64,000 nt of DNA from Estrella lausannensis (GTDB lineage Bacteria; Chlamydiota; Chlamydiia; Chlamydiales; Criblamydiaceae). Both the position numbers and the translations under genes were made by a program. Below, piece by piece: positions 59,014-64,000 of this stretch; position 1 is the stretch's first letter; every line of letters begins with the position of its first letter. The notes below the pieces were generated by a model that was given only the letters and a program-made list of their open reading frames with translations, did no database searches and was not told the DNA's origin. The stretch covers positions 53,959-117,958 of the forward strand of contig NZ_CWGJ01000005.1 of the NCBI RefSeq assembly GCF_900000175.1. The letters run 5' to 3'.

Positions 59014-59604
59014 ATGTACACATTCCAGGAAGTATCCGGCCTGAAGGATTTAGACGCATACAGTGGCTGGACGGAGATCAAACGCTGTGAAGAAGATACC
59101 ACTGTCCTTTTAAATGACAAGGGAGATGTCGTCACTGCCTTTTATCAGGGGCGTGTTTTCCGCTTTCTCTCGCAGCGCATCCAAGAGTACTCTCTTGCTG
59201 AAATCGTATTGCGGGTTGCCCTTGGTATTTTAGCTGCTGTGGCCACTTTAGGATTGTCGTTGATCTCACGAGCTGTCCGCGAGTTGTTTATAACCACTCC
59301 GAGAGAGATCCGCTTCGGAGAGTTTTTGCAAGATGCCGAACCGGGAGCATTAGTTGAGGGGCACCCTGGCGGGTTGATCGACTTTTACCCGGATTCGACC
59401 GGCTGTCACTACCCTGAACGAGATGGAGAGGTGAGCGCGATGTGCGAACACATTTGCCACTTCAAGGACACAAACGAAGTAGGGTCTCAGGGCGACCTCG
59501 TAGTGACCGGAGCCGAGGTTAGGGACTGCCTGCAGTGGCTGCCTAAGCATCTCGTGGATAAATTTGACACCGAGCACTTCTCGAACATCGTAATCCCTCT
59601 TTAA
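59014..59604 (+). CDS. Tandem paralogue 5, diverged membrane protein
   Basis: 196 residues from ATG 59014, which has GGAGGAG about 9 nt upstream (ATG 58996 overlaps that site and is rejected). It keeps the family order: LLNDKGDVVTAFYQGRVF, then the membrane block LAEIVLRVALGILAAVATLG and LSLISRAVRELF, a middle with HYPERDGEVSAMCEHICHF, and an end related to the others (AEVRDCLQWLPKHLVDKFD). It is the most distant copy and lacks the KQCSTIEK sequence. It closes the array; the next gene is a thioesterase-like protein. Function unknown. Confidence 0.75.
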   Translation: MYTFQEVSGLKDLDAYSGWTEIKRCEEDTTVLLNDKGDVVTAFYQGRVFRFLSQRIQEYSLAEIVLRVALGILAAVATLGLSLISRAVRELFITTPREIRFGEFLQDAEPGALVEGHPGGLIDFYPDSTGCHYPERDGEVSAMCEHICHFKDTNEVGSQGDLVVTGAEVRDCLQWLPKHLVDKFDTEHFSNIVIPL

Positions 59605-59728
59605 GATTGATTGGAGAGGCTGCCGAACGCGCCCCCTCTCTGAAGCGTCGATCTTCCCCATTTCCCTTATTTCAAAATAATTTCATCTTGGCTATGAGAG
59701 GAAAATCAAACCCCTGAGTGGAAGATCC

Positions 59729-60190
59729 ATGCGCTCAATTTTACAAAGATATATCCGCCACCTCTGGCGCTTCTGGCCGCCCTTTTTGTTTTCAGGAATC
59801 CGCATTGAGAGGCTGGATCGTGATTTCCGCTATGCCAGGGTACGGCTAAAGCTGCGGTTTTGGACTGCCAACTACGTGGGCACCCAGTTTGGCGGATCTC
59901 TTTTTTCGATGACAGATCCGTTCTATATGCTGATGCTGATTAAGAATTTGGGGCCGGAGTATTCCATTTGGGATAAATCGGCGTCGATCAGCTACGTGAA
60001 GCCGGGCAGGAGCGATGTCTTGGCCGAATTCACTCTTTCGGATGACGATCTTGCCGCTATTGTCTCCGCCCTTCAAACGAGCGACCGCCTTCTGTGGACC
60101 CGCCAAATCGAGATCAAAGACTTGGAAGGAGAGGTGGTCGCCCGGGTGGATAAGACTGTCTCGATTAAGAAGAAGAACCTGTCTTCTTGA
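59729..60190 (+). CDS. DUF4442 hotdog-fold thioesterase-like protein
   Basis: 153 residues. The hotdog pattern of the DUF4442/PaaI-like group is visible: FLFSGIRIERLDRDFRYARV, LKLRFWTANYVGTQFGGSLF, MTDPFYMLMLIKNLGPEY, KSASISYVKPGRSDVLAEF and ARVDKTVSIKKK. Members are thought to hydrolyse acyl-CoA or acyl-ACP; the substrate is unknown. ATG 59729 has GGAAG 5 nt upstream. Its last 26 bp overlap, tail to tail, the end of the superoxide dismutase gene. Confidence 0.85.
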   Translation: MRSILQRYIRHLWRFWPPFLFSGIRIERLDRDFRYARVRLKLRFWTANYVGTQFGGSLFSMTDPFYMLMLIKNLGPEYSIWDKSASISYVKPGRSDVLAEFTLSDDDLAAIVSALQTSDRLLWTRQIEIKDLEGEVVARVDKTVSIKKKNLSS

Positions 60191-60860
60191 AGCGCTCCGC
60201 TACTTTATCCCAGTTGATGTTGTTAAAGAACACCTCGATATACTTGGGTCTGTCGAGGCCGAATTCCGTGATGAACGCGTGCTCGAAGACATCCATGATG
60301 AGCAGGGGAGTCGCTCCGGAGAGGTGGCCCAGATCGTGTTCGTTGATCCATTCATTGATAAGGCGCCCGCTTTTCGGCTCGATGTAGGAAACGACCCAGC
60401 CGATGCCGCGGATTTGTCCGGTGGCGATGAAATCGGCTTTCCACTGATCGAAGCCGCCGAAGTCGGCTGTCATTTTTTTCTGCAAGGGGTCATTCGCTGC
60501 CAGGGGTTTGGCTCCCAAGTTGTCAAAGTAGTACTCATGCAGGAGCATGCCGTTCATCTCCCAGCCAAGCATGCGCTTGAGCCCTGCGAATTCAGGGGTT
60601 TTATTTTGGCCGGATTTGTTGAGTTCCCCGATTTTTTCAAGCAGCAGATTGCTGTTTTTTACATACCCCTCATAGAGCTTGAAATGCATTTTGAGGAGAT
60701 TGTCACTTAGGCCGGGCACTTTGCCGAGCAGGTGCTCGAAGTTTTTTGCCTGATAGGCTTGTGGTGCGGCAGCTTCTTTGGGTTTTTCCTCGGCGCTGTA
60801 GGCATTCGGCGTACTGATAAGCAAAGCGAAGAGGGCTGGGATGATGGCGAATTTCTTCAT
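60165..60860 (-). CDS. Secreted Fe/Mn-type superoxide dismutase, divergent subfamily
   Basis: 231 residues with a signal peptide (MKKFAIIPALFALLISTPNA, cleavage near 22) and a SOD fold. Proposed metal ligands are His59 (LLKMHFKLYEGYV), His108 (MLLHEYYF), Asp190 and His194 (MDVFEHAF). The first helix reads HFKLYEGYV instead of the HHxxHHxxYV of standard SODs, so it belongs to a divergent group. The export signal suggests a periplasmic enzyme removing superoxide from the envelope or vacuole. It is divergent from a di-haem peroxidase gene across 71 bp, a sensible pair because SOD makes the peroxide the neighbour removes. ATG 60860 has GGAG 6 nt upstream. Confidence 0.9.
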   Translation of the reverse strand: MKKFAIIPALFALLISTPNAYSAEEKPKEAAAPQAYQAKNFEHLLGKVPGLSDNLLKMHFKLYEGYVKNSNLLLEKIGELNKSGQNKTPEFAGLKRMLGWEMNGMLLHEYYFDNLGAKPLAANDPLQKKMTADFGGFDQWKADFIATGQIRGIGWVVSYIEPKSGRLINEWINEHDLGHLSGATPLLIMDVFEHAFITEFGLDRPKYIEVFFNNINWDKVAERFKKTGSSS

Positions 60861-60931
60861 GGGAGCTCCTCATGGATTGTTGTTTTTTCAAATAAAAGAT
60901 ATAACGCCAATTTTATGAACGGAAGGAAAAA

Positions 60932-61978
60932 ATGGTGTTATCTCGAACCTTTGTTGTTTTTCCCCTGGCACTCCTCTCTCTTCTTAATCTGGGAACACTT
61001 AGATCCAGCGAGTTAGAGGAAAAACCTCCGGCTGAGCCGCTTGGACTCAAGCCCGTTCCCTGGCCAAAAGACAATCCCTACTCGGCCTCTAAAGCAGAGC
61101 TTGGCCGCCTGCTCTACTTCGATAAAAGGCTCTCTGCCGATGGAACCGTTTCCTGCGCCACTTGCCACAAGAGGGAGTGCGGGTTCAGTGACTGTAAGGA
61201 GATCGCGGTAGGGATCAACGGACATAAGGGGACGCGCCACAGCCCCACCATTATCAACGCTGCTTACTACACCCATTTTTTTTGGGATGGAAGGGTAGAC
61301 TCTCTTGAGGAACAGTGTAAAGGACCTATTGCCAACACCAAAGAGATGGCAGCGCTTAAAGATGCCCATGAAGCCCATAGAGAGTGCGTCAATAAGGTGA
61401 AGTCGATTGCAGGCTATCAACCCCTGTTTAAAAAAGCTTTCGGGGTGGATCAGCCTACCATGGAGGAGATCGCACAGGCAATAGCAACGTTTGAGAGGAC
61501 GATCCTATCGGGAAACTCTCCCTACGATCGCTACAAGGCCGGAGACTCTTCAGCGCTTACTGCCGAAGAGATCAGGGGTATGGCAATATACAAAAAAACC
61601 GGCTGTGTCAACTGCCACGGAGGGTTTAATTTCGCAGACGACCGCTTTCATAATATTGGTGTGGGCATGGATCAAAAAGATCCTGATCCGGGCCGCTCTG
61701 CAATCACCGGCAACCCCAAAGATTTCGGAGCCTTCAAAACTCCGACGCTCAGGGATACAGCGAACGCTTCCCCCTACATGCACGACGGAAGCTTAAAAAC
61801 GCTCGAGGCTGTGGTGGAGTTTTACGATAAGGGAGGCGTTCCCAACAAGAACTTGCATCCCCTGATTCGGCCTCTGCACCTTAGCAAAGAGGAGAAAGAG
61901 GCACTGGTCAGCTTCTTAAAGGCGCTTTCAGGAGAGGGCTGGCAGCATGTTCAGGAGCCGGGCTCGTTTCCTCAGTGA
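60932..61978 (+). CDS. Di-haem cytochrome c peroxidase (CcpA/MauG family)
   Basis: 348 residues with an N-terminal signal (about 1-26) and two c-type haem sites: CATCH (Cys75-Cys78-His79) and CVNCH (Cys225-Cys228-His229). Other family marks: GLKPVPWPKDNPYSASKAEL, GRLLYFDKRLSADGTVSC, RHSPTIINAAYYTHFFWDGR, FGAFKTPTLRDTANASPYMH and DGSLKTLEAVVEFYDKGG. It reduces hydrogen peroxide in the periplasm with electrons from cytochrome c. ATG 60932 has AAGGA 5-6 nt upstream. The gene is divergent from the secreted SOD and convergent, 4 bp apart, with the 61983 gene. Periplasmic c-type cytochromes are not typical of Chlamydia itself, which points to a richer respiratory chain here. Confidence 0.94.
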   Translation: MVLSRTFVVFPLALLSLLNLGTLRSSELEEKPPAEPLGLKPVPWPKDNPYSASKAELGRLLYFDKRLSADGTVSCATCHKRECGFSDCKEIAVGINGHKGTRHSPTIINAAYYTHFFWDGRVDSLEEQCKGPIANTKEMAALKDAHEAHRECVNKVKSIAGYQPLFKKAFGVDQPTMEEIAQAIATFERTILSGNSPYDRYKAGDSSALTAEEIRGMAIYKKTGCVNCHGGFNFADDRFHNIGVGMDQKDPDPGRSAITGNPKDFGAFKTPTLRDTANASPYMHDGSLKTLEAVVEFYDKGGVPNKNLHPLIRPLHLSKEEKEALVSFLKALSGEGWQHVQEPGSFPQ

Positions 61979-61982
61979 GCCT

Positions 61983-63059
61983 CTAAAGGGTCTTTTGCTT
62001 TTCGATGGCTATTTCGTATGCAGCTTTCATTTCGTCTGTCATTTTCACATCCTTGATAAGCCCCTCTATCGTGGGGATGGCAGCACACTTCTGGATGTCT
62101 TTATAGAGCCTTTTAGCCTCATCCCAAGCCTGTTCGATTTCCAGATCGTTCCGGTGGGTGATTAACTCGACAAAGAGCGTTGCCAAAAGGCCTCGCATCG
62201 GTTGTTTGATCCAGCAGTTGCCCACTTTTTGCGCGCATAAAGTGGTGGACTGCAGATAGCAAAGAGCTTTTAGCAGCCGGGTGGAGTTGGGGCCTAGCCG
62301 CTCCGGATACTGCACAAGGAACTGATTGGGAGACATCAAGCTCGGGGCGTAAAAAACAAAATGAGACTCGAGGCCGGGTTTCATCTTGCAAGCCATTAGC
62401 GTTTGCCTGCGCTTATCAAGCATCTCTTCGTTAAAGTGGATCGAGACATGAAAAGGGCGGCAGTAGGGGTCATCCAGCGAATTTCTGGCGGAGTTCACTA
62501 AGATTTCAAAAAAAGGCTTCTCTTTGCTGTACTGGCTTCCCAGATTACCACTCAGCCGGCTCACCGCATGTTTGTCCCAGCCGGTGACCTCGGAATCAAA
62601 AGCGATCCGGCTCTCGGTTGGCCTATGGTCTTTGATTGGGCTGCCTGGAAAAAAGGTCTGGATGTTCGGGCTTGATTTCAAATAGGCACGGATACTCTTT
62701 TCCATTACGATCTTATTGGCGCCGAGGTCGTCCATCTTCTCGAAATAGTAACGGAGCAAGATGAAGCGGGTGAATGCCTCGCCGACGCGATAATCGTGTC
62801 CTTCGCTCCAGCCGTCGGCACCGCTTAAATTGAGGTAGCCGCTGATCACGGCTTGGGAATAGACGATGATAGGCCTTTGATCAATGGAGCAGTGTACGGA
62901 CAATTCGGGGCTGGCTTCCCAATTTCCCGGAACCCAAAAGGGCGGATTTTCCGTGTGATCGAGCTGGTGAAAGACCATGGCCGCGGCTTTCTCGGGAAGA
63001 GAGTAGGGTAAACTTGTGGATGGAGTCGCCACCGCCGAAGAGCTAAATAAGGGATTCAT
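61983..63059 (-). CDS. Hypothetical protein with GNCW motif
   Basis: 358 residues, soluble, no family recognised. The C-terminal third contains CAQKVGNCWIKQPMRGLLAT (about 280-299). A Q-x-GNC segment at the start of a helix occurs in several cysteine-protease-like effector domains, but I see no convincing His/Asp partners, so enzymatic function is speculative. Upstream blocks include KPFFEILVNSARNSLDDPY and HFVFYAPSLMSPNQFLV. The ATG at 63059 has a poor ribosome-binding site. The 221-bp gap upstream is AT-rich. Placed among envelope genes without an operon link. Confidence 0.7.
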   Translation of the reverse strand: MNPLFSSSAVATPSTSLPYSLPEKAAAMVFHQLDHTENPPFWVPGNWEASPELSVHCSIDQRPIIVYSQAVISGYLNLSGADGWSEGHDYRVGEAFTRFILLRYYFEKMDDLGANKIVMEKSIRAYLKSSPNIQTFFPGSPIKDHRPTESRIAFDSEVTGWDKHAVSRLSGNLGSQYSKEKPFFEILVNSARNSLDDPYCRPFHVSIHFNEEMLDKRRQTLMACKMKPGLESHFVFYAPSLMSPNQFLVQYPERLGPNSTRLLKALCYLQSTTLCAQKVGNCWIKQPMRGLLATLFVELITHRNDLEIEQAWDEAKRLYKDIQKCAAIPTIEGLIKDVKMTDEMKAAYEIAIEKQKTL

Positions 63060-63280
63060 AGAGGTTTATAAGATATATAAATATGTTTTCAATGAGTTAA
63101 AAATGAATGAAATAATATCAGCTTATTTGTGAATTGTCATTCGATAATTAACGAGTTGAGGGGATTTTTTTATTTCTTGGGGAAATCGAAAGGGAAAAAT
63201 CCGTTAAAAAGCTCCAAGAGCCTCTAATAACGTTGAATAGACCTCTGCCGAAAGTGTCAACATCCCGATAGGGAGACGCT

Positions 63281-63856
63281 TCAATCCAGCTGGAGAAGAA
63301 GTTCGTTTTTTCTCAAGAATCCGGGAGTCCAGGGCGGGCTATAGAGAGCGATGATCGTTTCGTTTCGGGCAGTGAGCTTCTTGGCGAGAACAAAATCCAT
63401 CAACTCGATCAGTTTTTCATGGATTGTCGCATCATCGGCCACACCGTCGAAGCGGATGACGGCAAACCGCTTTCTATCCATCAGTTTAACCACAACCTGG
63501 CTGTTGTCGGGTTTTGGAAAATCGGCAGCCGCTCTCTCCCCTTTGAGGATAAAGCGGATAGCCCATCCTTTTTTACTGAGCTGCTCCGTGACGGGAACTG
63601 CTACCTCGAGCTTCTCGCTTTTGGCATTGCCTCCGTTGATGTAGCTATCAAGAATCCGAACTCCCTGGTCGAAGGCTGCTTGTCGCTCCCCGGGGATGAT
63701 CGTTTCCGCGACGATGAAGGGGCCGTACTCCCGGACTTCAAAGGGCCCCTCTTTTTGAAGGGATTTAAATGGAAGCTCGGAGCCGGGGCGGAAGAGGGAA
63801 AATCCTAAAGTGATCAGAAACACTAAGATAATCAGGGGCCAGATCAGGGGTTTCAT
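63281..63856 (-). CDS. SOUL-family haem-binding-like membrane-anchored protein
   Basis: 191 residues from ATG 63856 (GGAGC 8 nt upstream; the frame is open to 63916 but without a site). One N-terminal signal anchor (LIWPLIILVFLITLGFSLF) is followed by a SOUL/HBP domain: EGPFEVREYGPFIVAETII, RILDSYINGGNAKSEKLEVA, VPVTEQLSKKGWAIRFIL and a C-terminal YSPPWTPGFLRKNELLLQL, the hallmark ending of the family. SOUL proteins bind haem or porphyrins in eukaryotes; in bacteria the role is unsettled. Nearness to the di-haem peroxidase and SOD may be meaningful but they are not in one operon. Confidence 0.9.
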   Translation of the reverse strand: MKPLIWPLIILVFLITLGFSLFRPGSELPFKSLQKEGPFEVREYGPFIVAETIIPGERQAAFDQGVRILDSYINGGNAKSEKLEVAVPVTEQLSKKGWAIRFILKGERAAADFPKPDNSQVVVKLMDRKRFAVIRFDGVADDATIHEKLIELMDFVLAKKLTARNETIIALYSPPWTPGFLRKNELLLQLD

Positions 63857-63931
63857 GATAGGGAGCTCCGTTGCGGTTCTTGCTAATGAATAATTAATTT
63901 GACAATTTGACTGCAAAGGGTAAGCTCCAAT

Positions 63932-64000
63932 TATACCGAAACAACTTGAAGAATTGGTCTTTGGCCTCGTTGGGTTTATACCGAAATTTGCTCCAAATCT
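63932..64000. repeat. Repeat copy at window edge, matching the nested element
   Basis: TATACCGAAACAACTTGAAG, then AATTGGTCTTTGGCCTCGTT and GGGTTTATACCG, is the reverse complement of 58009-58063. A further TATACCGAAATTTGCTCCAA begins at 63977 and runs out of the window. Confidence 0.85.

Overview
The window comes from a member of the order Chlamydiales, most likely an environmental (amoeba-associated) chlamydia rather than a Chlamydia pathogen. The evidence is a histone H1-like Hc1 protein (12308-12724), a chlamydial-style NqrF with the NADH-site variant GGAGSSFG, a CesT-type type III secretion chaperone next to a large candidate effector, eukaryote-like effector candidates (F-box/LRR, Fic, a possible CE-clan protease, zeta-toxin kinase), and many lineage-specific membrane proteins without recognisable homologues. 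The base composition is moderate. A Criblamydiaceae/Estrella-like genome would fit, but this is inference and species cannot be proven from the sequence alone. I found no tRNA, rRNA, CRISPR array or autonomous transposase.

Layout. 1-6.7 kb: a partial transketolase, a glycosyltransferase-like gene with two chlamydial unknowns, and a HEAT-like membrane protein. 6.8-11.7 kb: a Ton/Tol-like energy-transduction operon (TPR protein, ExbB, ExbD, TonB-like). ExbB is broken by a G9 tract, and a second 9-base homopolymer lies in the TPR gene. 12.3-16.8 kb: hctA, an RlmD-type rRNA methyltransferase, a tRNA-guanine transglycosylase lacking all four zinc ligands, and yajC. 17.0-22.3 kb: a type III secretion locus (chaperone, 830-aa effector candidate, second chaperone-like protein) and a divergent membrane protein with a possible Ulp/ChlaDub-type catalytic motif. 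22.3-32.1 kb: an FGE-like lipid/envelope protein, purple acid phosphatase, htpG, nqrF and nadE. 32.2-38.8 kb: effector candidates (coiled-coil/glycine-helix protein, F-box/LRR, tandem Fic proteins). 38.8-44.6 kb: a complete RND efflux operon (MFP-RND-OMF), followed by a GMC oxidoreductase remnant. 45.2-47.1 kb: a zeta-toxin-like kinase with a small acidic partner. 47.7-54.4 kb: a tightly coupled operon of SDR, GH63-like glucosidase, GH133-like debranching enzyme and NDH-2. 54.6-59.6 kb: a tandem array of five paralogous membrane proteins, one interrupted by an in-frame TGA. 59.7-64 kb: thioesterase-like gene, a secreted SOD divergent from a di-haem peroxidase, an unknown, and a SOUL haem-binding protein.

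The most striking feature outside genes is a dispersed family of palindromic repeats (family A) whose arms read ACCGAAAGTGTCTCAAAATT. About twenty copies occur: short hairpins (about 45-80 bp), long MITE-like forms (about 160 bp) with a conserved internal palindrome, decayed halves, and one nested composite. A second palindrome family (B), with arms like AGAGACTGTCCACAAACT, occurs alone and also inside a family A element. The copies sit almost only between genes, often just upstream of a start codon or next to a stop. They look like non-autonomous mobile elements that may now act as terminators or promoter-proximal hairpins.
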